Shown: positions 17,644 through 25,178 of the stretch, piece after piece | Layout of the letters: each line of letters starts with the position of its first letter | How positions within the stretch are numbered: position 1 is the stretch's first letter | Source: Rubrivivax sp. | Lineage (GTDB): Bacteria > Pseudomonadota > Gammaproteobacteria > Burkholderiales > Burkholderiaceae_C | Reading direction: 5' to 3' | DNA length: 42,664 bases | Assembly (NCBI GenBank): GCA_022842305.1 | Contig: JALHPY010000023.1 | Location: 1-42,664 of the forward strand | Notes under the pieces: model-generated | Seen by the model: only the letters and a program-made list of their open reading frames with translations | Told to the model about the DNA's origin: nothing | Database searches by the model: none | Program-made: the position numbers and the translations under genes

Positions 17644-18057
17644 ATGACCGCTCGGCGGCTGCTGCTGGCCTCTGCGCTGGTAGCAAGCGCGACGGCAGGT
17701 GGCGCTGAGAACTCGGGGCCAGACTCCATGCGCGGCGAGCAGATCTACGCACGCTGCCTGGCCTGCCATGCGCTTGCCTACGATCGTGTGGGGCCCCGTC
17801 ACTGTGGCCTATTCGGGCGACGCGCCGGCAGCGTGCCGCAGTTCAGCTACTCGCCGGCCATGAAGAAGTCGTGCATCGTCTCGAACGACAAGACGCTCGA
17901 CCGCCTTCTGACCGAATCATTGAATATCGTGCCAGGCAGTGCGAAGACCTATGACGGAGTCGCGGACCCAAGCGACCGCTCCGACCTGATCGCCTACCTG
18001 AAGCATGCAGACGACACGCCTGAATGCGCCAAGCAGGCGTCGTCGAACCCACGATGA
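17644..18057 (+). CDS. Exported c-type cytochrome lacking the axial Met
   Basis: A class I cytochrome c of 137 residues. It has a signal peptide (MTARRLLLASALVASATAGG), the heme site CLACH (38-42), the RVGPRHCGLFGRRAG stretch, YSPAMKKS and the final helix DLIAYLK. In this family the sixth heme ligand is Met in VPGTKMTFAG; here the matching stretch reads VPGSAKTYDG, with Lys101 in the Met place. Two further cysteines (54 and 77) and one near the end (128) are unusual. The heme could be five-coordinate or Lys-ligated. It is coupled to the ferritin-like gene, so it may carry electrons for metal oxidation in the periplasm. Confidence 0.87.
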   Translation: MTARRLLLASALVASATAGGAENSGPDSMRGEQIYARCLACHALAYDRVGPRHCGLFGRRAGSVPQFSYSPAMKKSCIVSNDKTLDRLLTESLNIVPGSAKTYDGVADPSDRSDLIAYLKHADDTPECAKQASSNPR

Positions 18058-18155
18058 CGATGTTGCCTGCCGACTGTGCTGCAGTGACGACCACGCCTGG
18101 AGGATCGACGCCCAGTTCGCTTTAGAAGTTCCTGCGCGCCCTGTCGGTTGGCACG

Positions 18156-18365
18156 ATGCTGATGTCGGTACCGCAGGTCGTCGTCGTTTGGTTCGGCCCG
18201 GATGCGGGAGGGGCCTCGCTGCTGTCATGGACAGCGTACTTGTTCTCCGCCTGTCTGTGGTTCGTCTACGGAATCCAGAACCGCGACAACACGATTTTCC
18301 TTACCTGCATCGGCTGGATCGCGCTTGACGCGGCGACCATCGTCGGCGCAATCGTTCATCGCTGA
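18156..18365 (+). CDS. SemiSWEET-like membrane protein, start uncertain
   Basis: The frame gives 69 residues with three hydrophobic segments, the architecture of the bacterial SemiSWEET/PQ-loop family: SVPQVVVVWFG (the PQ motif), SLLSWTAYLFSACLWFVYGI, and FLTCIGWIALDAATIVGAI. These proteins pair as dimers to move small sugars or similar solutes across the inner membrane. Most have 85-100 residues with the PQ motif about 20 residues in; here a stop at 18123 limits the frame, so the first helix is shortened (…KFLRALSVGT before the ATG). Either translation starts at a rare codon near 18126 or the 5' end is damaged. It lies 98 bases behind the cytochrome gene. Confidence 0.65.
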   Translation: MLMSVPQVVVVWFGPDAGGASLLSWTAYLFSACLWFVYGIQNRDNTIFLTCIGWIALDAATIVGAIVHR

Positions 18366-18650
18366 GGCCGATAGGTGTTGCCCATTCTGCGGGAACGCAC
18401 GATCTCGCAGCTGCATCCAATGCGTTACCCACTTGATGCGCGAACAATGAATCTCTCACGCTACTGCCTCACATTCGAACCGCGCTCGAAGCCGCAACGA
18501 ACGTTTTTCGTGGGTACGCCGTCGCACGGACGCGCATTGAAGCTTGACCTATACGCTTCCCACGCAGTCCGCTCCGCAACCTGAAGTCGCTCGACAGAAC
18601 CGCTTCCGTGTTGCATCCGATTCGCAGCACTCACCGCCCAGGAGACTTTC
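18366..18650. other. Gap before the di-heme cytochrome gene
   Basis: No gene is recognised in these 285 bases; short frames on both strands have no homology I can see. The region is somewhat richer in A and T than its neighbours and presumably carries the promoter of the cytochrome gene. A GGAG ribosome binding site lies at its end, seven bases before the ATG at 18651. Confidence 0.4.
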
Positions 18651-19946
18651 ATGAATTCTGTTCACACGCCGAGCACACCTCGCGAACAAGCGCCGTCATC
18701 CGCAGCGCACGGGGAACACAAGCAACCTCGACGCGGCACCTCACGCAGCGTGATGGTGTTAGGCGCCATGGGCGTGGCCGGCGCACTGCTGTCTGCGTGC
18801 GGTGGCGACTCGGACAACTCGGCCGCCGAACAAGCCGCCCTCGTCGAGCAAGGCAAGCAGATCTTTCGCTTCGACACCTTCGGCGACGAGACGCAGTGGA
18901 CGGACACGCTGCGCATGCATGAGGTGATCAGCACGGCAGTCGACCCCACGACCGCCTTGTCGGTCGGACTCAAGGTTGACGCAGAAGCCTTGCCGGCGGC
19001 GGTGGTGACGGGAATACAGAACGGCTCGGTCGACCTGAGGAGCCCCGCCACCACGGTGGCATTGCTGAAGCTGAACGCGGTGGTCGGTCTGAAGGGCACG
19101 GTCGAGACCGTCAACGGCACCGACGTGCTGACACGGGTCGGCGTCACCTGCGCGTTGTGCCATTCAACGGTCGACAATTCGTTCGCACCCGGCATCGGCA
19201 AGCGGCTCGACGGCTGGCCCAATCGACAGCTCAACCCCGGCGCCATCATTGCCCTGTCGCCCGCGCCGAGTGCTGCGGCAAAAGCGGTCTACAACTCCTG
19301 GGGGCCTGGCAAGTACGACCCTCGCTTCAACCTGGACGGCAAGAATGGCCCGCAGGTCATCCCGCCCGCCTACGGCCTGGCGGGCATCAACAAGATCACC
19401 TCGACCGGCGATGGCAACGATCTGGCGTACTGGAACCGCTATGTCGGCATCACGCAGATGGGCGGCCACGGCACGTTTACCGAACCGCGCACCGGGGTCA
19501 ATGTCACCAATGGCACGGTCGATCTGATCACGGCAAAGCTGCCCGCGTTGCAGGCGTATCAGCTTTCGCTGGCAGCGCCACCAGCACCTGGCGGCAGCTT
19601 CGATGCCGCCGCGGCGGATCGAGGCAAGATCGTCTTCAACAACGCCGGCAAGTGCGTGACCTGCCACAGCGGGAGCGAGTTCACGGACGCCAATACGCGG
19701 TTGCACCCGCCGAGCGACGCGGTCAGCGAGCCGGAGCCGGGCGGGGCGCCCAGCTACGCTTCGCGCAGTGCGACCAAGCAATACCGGACCGCGCCACTGA
19801 AAGGCCTGTGGCAGCACGCGCCGTACTTCCACAACGGCACGGCAGCGACGCTGGACGCGGTGGTCCAGACCTACAACACGAGGCAGTCGCTGGGCCTTAC
19901 AGCGACCCAGATGTCCGACCTGGCTCAGTACCTCAAGTCGCTGTAA
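18651..19946 (+). CDS. Di-heme c-type cytochrome lipoprotein
   Basis: A membrane-anchored electron carrier or peroxidase-like protein of 431 residues. An unusually long polar N-terminus (1-33) precedes a hydrophobic stretch ending in the lipobox LLSAC (Cys50). Heme sites are CALCH (167-171) and CVTCH (335-339). The C-terminal domain has YRTAPLKGLWQHAPYFHNGT, DAVVQTYN and MSDLAQYLKSL, as in the MauG/cytochrome c peroxidase superfamily. The N-terminal heme domain does not look like a standard peroxidase, so the activity is open. AGGAG lies seven bases before the ATG. It is separated from the sigma-ferritin unit by 285 bases. Confidence 0.87.
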   Translation: MNSVHTPSTPREQAPSSAAHGEHKQPRRGTSRSVMVLGAMGVAGALLSACGGDSDNSAAEQAALVEQGKQIFRFDTFGDETQWTDTLRMHEVISTAVDPTTALSVGLKVDAEALPAAVVTGIQNGSVDLRSPATTVALLKLNAVVGLKGTVETVNGTDVLTRVGVTCALCHSTVDNSFAPGIGKRLDGWPNRQLNPGAIIALSPAPSAAAKAVYNSWGPGKYDPRFNLDGKNGPQVIPPAYGLAGINKITSTGDGNDLAYWNRYVGITQMGGHGTFTEPRTGVNVTNGTVDLITAKLPALQAYQLSLAAPPAPGGSFDAAAADRGKIVFNNAGKCVTCHSGSEFTDANTRLHPPSDAVSEPEPGGAPSYASRSATKQYRTAPLKGLWQHAPYFHNGTAATLDAVVQTYNTRQSLGLTATQMSDLAQYLKSL

Positions 19947-20114
19947 GGGTGGGGGCTCGTCGTCTGCAAGTAGACGAACCAGCTGGCCCTCGCGCAAGGC
20001 GTCGGCGACCTGATAGGACAGCACGCGGGTGAACCCGATGCCTAGGACCGCTGCGGCGATGGCGGCATCGGCCGTCGAGACCATGGGGCCCAGTGAGATG
20101 GACAGCCTGGTGTC
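19947..20114 (-). pseudogene. Fragment of a LysR-type regulator
   Basis: About 56 codons read as the C-terminal part of the LysR effector-binding domain: MVSTADAAIAAAVLGIGFTR, then VLSYQVADALREGQLVRLLA and DDEPPP. The DNA-binding half and the rest of the effector domain are missing, and the frame then runs into the antisense of the cytochrome gene. It lies directly against the stop of the hydrolase gene, so a deletion probably joined the two. A full LysR has about 300 residues. Confidence 0.8.
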
Positions 20115-21021
20115 AGGCCACGCCATCCGGCACGCCGGCGGCAGGCAACGCACAAGCGGCGGTCAGAAACTCCACCAGCGTCGGCGCATGCGGAGCCAGA
20201 GTCTCGCGCAGGTCATGATCACCTTCGACCAGCAGCAGGCGCGCACGGGTGGACACGGCCAGCAGGCGCTGCGCATCGCCGACAGGCACGGCGTTGTCGG
20301 ACCGCCCGTGCACCAGCAGCACCGGGCAGCGCACACGGTCCAGCGTGTTGAGGGGCGCGATGTCGTCGAACGACACGCCTATCACGCGCTGCACGTGGCG
20401 CAACACGTACCACCCCAGCACGGGGTACGGCACCCGTTTCTCGGTCATGTATCGCCGCATCACTTCGCGCGGGTGTGCAAAGGCCGACAGGCTGACCACG
20501 GCCCGCACATCGTGGTGGTGCGATGCATGCAGCAGCGCGGCCGCCGCACCCACCGAGTGGCCTAGCAGTGCGACCCGGTCCACTGCAATGTCTGGCTGCA
20601 GACGAAGCCAGGCCAGCCCGGCGGCAATGTCTTCGGCAAAGCGCGGCATCGAGGTGAACGTCTCGTCACCGCTGCGCCCGTGGCAGCGCGCGTCGATGAG
20701 CAGCACCGCGAATCCGGCAGCGTGCAAGGGCGGCACCACCGGCCACATCATGGCGGCATTGGCGCCCCAGCCATGCATTGCGAGAACAGCTGGCGCGGGC
20801 CGCTGCGCTGTGCCCGGTGGCGACACCAGCCAGCCGAACAGATGCCTGCCTCGGGGCCCCGGCATGCGCACTTCGCGCACCTGATCTGCCGCAAAACCAT
20901 GCTCGTCTGGGCCCTGGGCATGCGCCAGGCGCGGCGCGCGCAGGCCGCGCAAAGTGGCATGGTGCGCCATGCGGCGCAGCGCCCACACGCTGCCCGTGGC
21001 GGCAGCAACCTCAAGAATCAT
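20113..21021 (-). CDS. Alpha/beta hydrolase
   Basis: A serine hydrolase of 302 residues. After a hydrophobic N-terminus (MILEVAAATGSVWALRRM) comes the fold core: PAVLAMHGWGANAAMMWPVV (oxyanion region HGWG, near 82-85), the CHGRSGD loop, the nucleophile elbow LLGHSVGAAAAL (Ser near 155), CPVLLVHGRSDNAVP (acid, Asp near 247) and the final His in VEGDHDLRE near 276. The substrate is unknown; esterase or peptidase-like acyl cleavage is typical. The N-terminus may be a membrane anchor. It is divergent from a small conserved gene, with a palindrome between them. Confidence 0.85.
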   Translation of the reverse strand: MILEVAAATGSVWALRRMAHHATLRGLRAPRLAHAQGPDEHGFAADQVREVRMPGPRGRHLFGWLVSPPGTAQRPAPAVLAMHGWGANAAMMWPVVPPLHAAGFAVLLIDARCHGRSGDETFTSMPRFAEDIAAGLAWLRLQPDIAVDRVALLGHSVGAAAALLHASHHHDVRAVVSLSAFAHPREVMRRYMTEKRVPYPVLGWYVLRHVQRVIGVSFDDIAPLNTLDRVRCPVLLVHGRSDNAVPVGDAQRLLAVSTRARLLLVEGDHDLRETLAPHAPTLVEFLTAACALPAAGVPDGVA

Positions 21022-21047
21022 CGAACGGGGCTCCGCGGCAGAGGGAT

Positions 21048-21068
21048 AGCGTAGTCTCAGGCTACGCT
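21048..21068. promoter_or_regulatory. Palindrome between divergent genes
   Basis: AGCGTAG and CTACGCT form a perfect 7-bp inverted repeat with a seven-base spacer. It lies 26 bases upstream of the hydrolase start and 60 bases before the small plus-strand gene, so it may be an operator shared by both. On the plus strand it is followed by GCTTTT, so a weak terminator-like hairpin is another reading. Confidence 0.45.
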
Positions 21069-21128
21069 GCTTTTCGGCTGCCCCGACCGAACTGGGTCGC
21101 GCCCCGCCTTCGGGATGGATGATGCGCC

Positions 21129-21398
21129 ATGTCTGAATTCTTCAAGACCTCGGTCACCTGGGTGGTGGACTTTCGCTACGACGGGCGACCGCGGCGCTGG
21201 TTCAAGGCCCTTGGCGCCAGTGACGACGTGCGCCAGGCAATGGTCTCCCAGTTGGAGGCACTGTACGGTGACCGCGCGCAACTCGTCGAAGTGCGGCAGG
21301 CGACCGAAGACGAGGAGACGCAATACCTGCGTGGCGAGGAGCCAAAGAACGTCCTGTGTCCGACCGGCAGGCATGGTCGGGTGGACACCGAGCCCTGA
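21129..21398 (+). CDS. Small conserved hypothetical protein
   Basis: A soluble protein of 89 residues starting MSEFFKTSVTWVVDFRYDGR with a core LYGDRAQLVEVRQATEDEETQY and an end EEPKNVLCPTGR. It is acidic in its second half and has one Cys. Proteins of this type occur in related bacteria without a known function. Beta strand and helix patterns suggest a compact fold. The ATG at 21129 has GGATGG nearby but no strong site. It may share a regulator with the divergent hydrolase. Confidence 0.7.
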   Translation: MSEFFKTSVTWVVDFRYDGRPRRWFKALGASDDVRQAMVSQLEALYGDRAQLVEVRQATEDEETQYLRGEEPKNVLCPTGRHGRVDTEP

Positions 21399-21613
21399 CT
21401 CAACCCGATCCGCCACTGGATCCGAAGTCAGATCGCCTGTGGGCTTGCGTGCGTTTCGGCTTCGGTGGCGCCGTCAACCAGGACGACGGGTGCCGTGCGC
21501 GCCATCAGCGCCGGAAGTCTGCCGGTGCCGAGGGGCCGAAGGGCGGGCTGATGGATGCAAGCGGACGATGCGTCGATTGGCGCCTCCAAGCCTGGCTGAT
21601 GCGCGAGTGCGGT
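21399..21613. other. Gap, no gene seen
   Basis: The 215 bases between the small gene and the CoA-transferase end hold no convincing gene on either strand; the two genes converge here. No clear terminator hairpin with a T-run is visible. Confidence 0.4.
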
Positions 21614-23131
21614 TCAAGCCATTCGCCGACCCTGCTGCGCTTTCAGGTGCCACTCAAAGGCTTCCCGCAGCAAGTGCGGCGTGTGCTTGCCCGGCGACTG
21701 ATCCAGCGCTCGCCGGAAGTAGTCGTGCAAGGCGGGCCGGAAGTCCGGGTGTGCGCAGTTGTCGATCATCACGCGGGCGCGCTGCTTCGGCGACAGGCCC
21801 CGCAGGTCAGCCAGCCCCTGCTCCGTGACGATGACCTGCACATCGTGCTCGGTATGGTCGACGTGCGAGACCATCGGCACGATGCACGAGATCATGCCGT
21901 TCTTGGCCGTCGATGCGGTCATGAAGATGGACAGGTAGGCATTGCGTGCAAAGTCGCCCGAGCCGCCGATTCCGTTCATGATCTGGGTGCCCAGCACATG
22001 CGTGGAGTTCACGTTGCCGTAGATGTCGGCCTCGATCATCCCGTTCATTGCGATCACGCCCAGGCGGCGGATCAGTTCCGGATGGTTGCTGATTTCCTGC
22101 GGCCGCAACAGGATGCGCGAGTGGTAGTGCGCCAGATTGGCCATGAAGTCGGCCATTGCCCCATCGCTGAGCGAGAGCGCCGTGGCCGAGGCGAATGCCA
22201 ACTTGCCCGATTTCAGCAGACTCAGCATCCCATCCTGCAACACCTCGGTGTACGAAGTAAGTTGCCCGAACGGACCGTCTTCCAGTCCGGCCAGGACGGC
22301 GTTGGCGGTATTGCCGACGCCCGACTGCAAGGGCAGCAGTTCGGGCGGCAGCCGCCCCTTGCGCACTTCGTGCGACAGGAACTCCAGGATGTGCCCGGCG
22401 ATGCGGCGCGAATTGTTGTCCGGCTCGGCGAACTTCGTGTTGCGGTCGGCGGCATGGGTCTCGACGACGGCAATGACCTTGTCTGCATCGCAGCGAAGAA
22501 AGGGCTCGCCGATGCGATCACTGACTCGCACGAGCGAGATCGGCTGTCGGTGGGGGGGCAACTCAGTCCCGTAATACACGTCGTGCATGTCCGCCAGTTC
22601 AGGGGCTTGCGCGCTGTTGACTTCGAGGATGATCTTGTCGGCCAGGTCCAGCCAGGTCTTGTTGTTGCCGATGGACGTCGAAGGGACCAGACGGCCGTCT
22701 TCCAGGATCGCCGTCACCTCGACAACCGCGACGTTGAGCTTGCCGAGGAAACCGAACCAGACGAACTGAGCCACATGCGAGAGGTGGATGTCGATGTACT
22801 CCATCAGCCCGTCGTTGATGCGCTGGCGGCTCACCGGATCGGACTGGTAGGGCAGGCGCAAGTCGACACCATCGGCGGCTGCCAGCGCTCCGTCGAGTTC
22901 CGGCGCTGTCGAAGCTCCCGTCCAGATGCCGACCTTGAACGGTATGCCCGCTGCGTGGGCAGCGTGCATGCGCCTGGCCATCGCGCCCGGCGGCACGGCC
23001 TTGGGGTAGCCGGCACCGGTGAATCCGCTCATGCCGACGTTGTCACCGGGCTGGATCAACTCGGCGGCAGCCTCGGCAGACATGATCCGGTGGCTCAATG
23101 CAGCGTTGCGAACCCGGCCTTGCTGACTCAT
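21614..23131 (-). CDS. Acetyl-CoA hydrolase / succinate CoA-transferase family
   Basis: The 505 residues match the Ach1/AarC family, which moves CoA between acetyl, succinyl or propionyl groups. Markers are GMSGFTGAGYPKAVP (33-47), QSGVGNTANAVLAGL (269-283), TSYTEVLQD (292-300, with Glu296 where the catalytic Glu of the family is expected) and the C-terminal VTEQGLADLRG. Family length is about 500. It probably feeds acetate or propionate handling in central carbon metabolism. It stands alone; the ATG at 23131 has AGGGGAG ahead. Confidence 0.9.
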   Translation of the reverse strand: MSQQGRVRNAALSHRIMSAEAAAELIQPGDNVGMSGFTGAGYPKAVPPGAMARRMHAAHAAGIPFKVGIWTGASTAPELDGALAAADGVDLRLPYQSDPVSRQRINDGLMEYIDIHLSHVAQFVWFGFLGKLNVAVVEVTAILEDGRLVPSTSIGNNKTWLDLADKIILEVNSAQAPELADMHDVYYGTELPPHRQPISLVRVSDRIGEPFLRCDADKVIAVVETHAADRNTKFAEPDNNSRRIAGHILEFLSHEVRKGRLPPELLPLQSGVGNTANAVLAGLEDGPFGQLTSYTEVLQDGMLSLLKSGKLAFASATALSLSDGAMADFMANLAHYHSRILLRPQEISNHPELIRRLGVIAMNGMIEADIYGNVNSTHVLGTQIMNGIGGSGDFARNAYLSIFMTASTAKNGMISCIVPMVSHVDHTEHDVQVIVTEQGLADLRGLSPKQRARVMIDNCAHPDFRPALHDYFRRALDQSPGKHTPHLLREAFEWHLKAQQGRRMA

Positions 23132-23268
23132 GGTCGCGGGCTCCCCTTACCTATTTTCCGTGAGGCGACGCAAGCCACCGGAGGCGATGTGCACAGTGTT
23201 AGAGCAATGGCCGGAGCGCTAGCCAAGCGTGCCAGTTCCCATTTGTGGGTCAGGGCTGACAGCCCGGC

Positions 23269-23907
23269 TCAGCAGCCGCCTTTCTTTTCCTTCTTGGGTG
23301 CCGGCGTCACCGGCACGGTGACGGGCCTCATCGCCGCCACGGCCGAGGCGGCCTGAGCTGCCTGCGTCGCCTTGGTGGCCTTGGCCGCTGACACGCAGCG
23401 GTCCTTGGCGTCACCGGCCAGGGCATCGCATTTCTCTACCGCGAGCCGGTAGTTCGCATCACGCACGTCCTCGGCCGCATCGGTGCGTGCGGCCGCGACT
23501 TCCTTGCCCAGCTTGGCGGCGGCGAGCGCCTTGACCTCGTCGGCCTTGGCCTGCTTTCGGCACACGTCCTTGTCGTTGCCGGCAAGGTCGTCGCACTTCT
23601 CCTTGGCAACGGCGTATGCCGCTTCGGCGGTGACCACGCGCAGCTTGTTGCCGTCCGCGATCTTGCCGCTGTAGCCGAATTCGAGCTCGGCCAGCGCCAC
23701 TTTCTGCTTGCCTTTGGCTTCCAGGATGCAGATGTCCTTGGCGTTGTCCTTGAGGTCCCCGCACAGCGCTTGGCCGGCCTTGTAGTCGGCGCCGACGCGC
23801 GTCTTGGCAGCGCTGTAATCGGCCTTGCTCATCGTCGCCGCGGTCACGTATGAGGGCAACATGGCGGTGGCCAGCAGCGTGGCGGTGATCAGCAGGTACT
23901 TGTACAT
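23269..23907 (-). CDS. Exported protein with three CX10C repeats
   Basis: The 212 residues start with a signal peptide (MYKYLLITATLLATAMLPSYVTAA). The mature part is helical and Ala/Lys/Asp-rich with three similar units, each with a cysteine pair ten residues apart: CGDLKDNAKDIC (49-60), CDDLAGNDKDVC (105-116) and CDALAGDAKDRC (160-171). The period is 55-56 residues. The tail is Pro/Val-rich and ends KKEKKGGC. Each pair probably forms a disulfide that clamps a helical hairpin in the periplasm. No enzyme motif is visible. It stands alone, 249 bases from the divergent SIS gene; the function is unknown. Confidence 0.8.
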   Translation of the reverse strand: MYKYLLITATLLATAMLPSYVTAATMSKADYSAAKTRVGADYKAGQALCGDLKDNAKDICILEAKGKQKVALAELEFGYSGKIADGNKLRVVTAEAAYAVAKEKCDDLAGNDKDVCRKQAKADEVKALAAAKLGKEVAAARTDAAEDVRDANYRLAVEKCDALAGDAKDRCVSAAKATKATQAAQAASAVAAMRPVTVPVTPAPKKEKKGGC

Positions 23908-24155
23908 GGAAGTCCTTCACGGGTGCGGCCGACCCGGATGGGTCGGTCCTCGGGGCGGGCGCAAGCACCAGGCAACTGCCCGGGGCTCCACCAGTCCGGC
24001 ATCGTGCTGCGTGGCGGCAGACGCGTCCGTACGGCAGCGAACAACGGGTGCTGCCGTCGGGCGAAGTGGCGACCGGCCGCGTACGGCCAGCAACCGCAGC
24101 CCGCGGAAGCGCAGGGTGGCCTGGGCGATGATGCGAGCGCCGAACAGGAGTTCAC

Positions 24156-25178
24156 TTGACCTCGCTGATGCTCGAAGAAGCCCGCTCTGCGGCCACGTGC
24201 GTGGCAAGCCAGCTGGCCGCTGACGCCCCCACCTATGCGGCGTTGGGCCGCACGTTGCGTGGGCAGCCGCCGACCGTGGCGCTTACAGTGGCGCGCGGCA
24301 GTTCCGACCACGCCGCGGCTTACCTGGGCTATCTCGTGATGTCGCGCCTGGGGCGCATCGTGGCTTCGCTGCCGATGTCGCTGGTGACGCTGTACAAGTC
24401 ACCGCTGCACGCGCGGCCGACGTTGGCCGTGGCCATTTCGCAATCGGGTCAGAGCCCCGATGTCGTCGAGCCCATCGGCTACTTCCGCTCAGGCGGCGCC
24501 ACCACGGTGGCAGTGGTCAACGACGCCGCGTCGCCGCTGGCCCTGGCGGCCGAGTGGGTGCTCCCGCTGCACGCCGGCCCAGAGCGTAGCGTGGCGGCCA
24601 CCAAGAGTTTCATCGCCAGCCTGGCGGTCGGCGCGCGCCTGGTGGCGCACTGGCAGGAGGACGCTGCGCTGCAGTACGCACTGCAGGCCCTGCCCGAAGC
24701 GCTGCAAGTTGCCGCGCGTATCGACTGGTCAGCCGCGCTCGACGTGCTGGTGCCGGCGCGTGCCGCCATGGTGGTGGGCCGCGGCCCGGGTTATGCCGTG
24801 GCCTGCGAGGCGGCGCTGAAGCTCAAGGAAACCTCGTCGCTGCAGGCCGAGGCATTCAGCGGGGCCGAGATCCAGCACGGCCCGATGGCACTGATCGACC
24901 CGGGTTACCCGCTGCTGATCTTCGCCACACGCGGTCCGGCTTTGGCCGGCCTTGTTGAGCTGGCCGCCGCGATGCGCCAGCGCGGCGCGCGCGTGCTGCT
25001 GGCCGCACCCGGCGACGTGCCCACGCGCGACCTCACGCTGCCCACCGCGAACACGCCCGACCTCGACCCCATCGTCGCCGTGCAGGCCTTCTACGGCCTG
25101 GCTGCGCAACTGGCGGTGGCGCGTGGCAACGACCCCGACCAGCCGCGCCACCTGCGCAAAGTGACGCGCACGCAATAG
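24156..25178 (+). CDS. SIS-domain sugar-phosphate enzyme, NagB-II type
   Basis: A cytoplasmic enzyme of 340 residues built of two SIS domains, like the isomerase half of GlmS without the glutaminase half. Markers are ARGSSDHAA (about 46-54), SQSGQSPDV (about 95-103), ERSVAATKSF, GRGPGYAVACEAALKLKE and QHGPMALI. Such proteins act as glucosamine-6-phosphate deaminases or related aminosugar isomerases. The TTG start has AGGAG six bases ahead. It points toward glmS across the gene-free stretch. No GlcNAc transport or NagA gene is in the window. Confidence 0.87.
   Translation: MTSLMLEEARSAATCVASQLAADAPTYAALGRTLRGQPPTVALTVARGSSDHAAAYLGYLVMSRLGRIVASLPMSLVTLYKSPLHARPTLAVAISQSGQSPDVVEPIGYFRSGGATTVAVVNDAASPLALAAEWVLPLHAGPERSVAATKSFIASLAVGARLVAHWQEDAALQYALQALPEALQVAARIDWSAALDVLVPARAAMVVGRGPGYAVACEAALKLKETSSLQAEAFSGAEIQHGPMALIDPGYPLLIFATRGPALAGLVELAAAMRQRGARVLLAAPGDVPTRDLTLPTANTPDLDPIVAVQAFYGLAAQLAVARGNDPDQPRHLRKVTRTQ

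Noticed and set aside
19164..20153. Minus-strand frame of 329 codons over the di-heme cytochrome
   Set aside because: Only residues 14-69 (the LysR piece) are real; the rest is antisense of a clear cytochrome gene.
21356..23356. 666-codon plus-strand frame opposite the CoA-transferase
   Set aside because: Antisense of an evident Ach1/AarC gene; its His/Arg-rich product has no homology.
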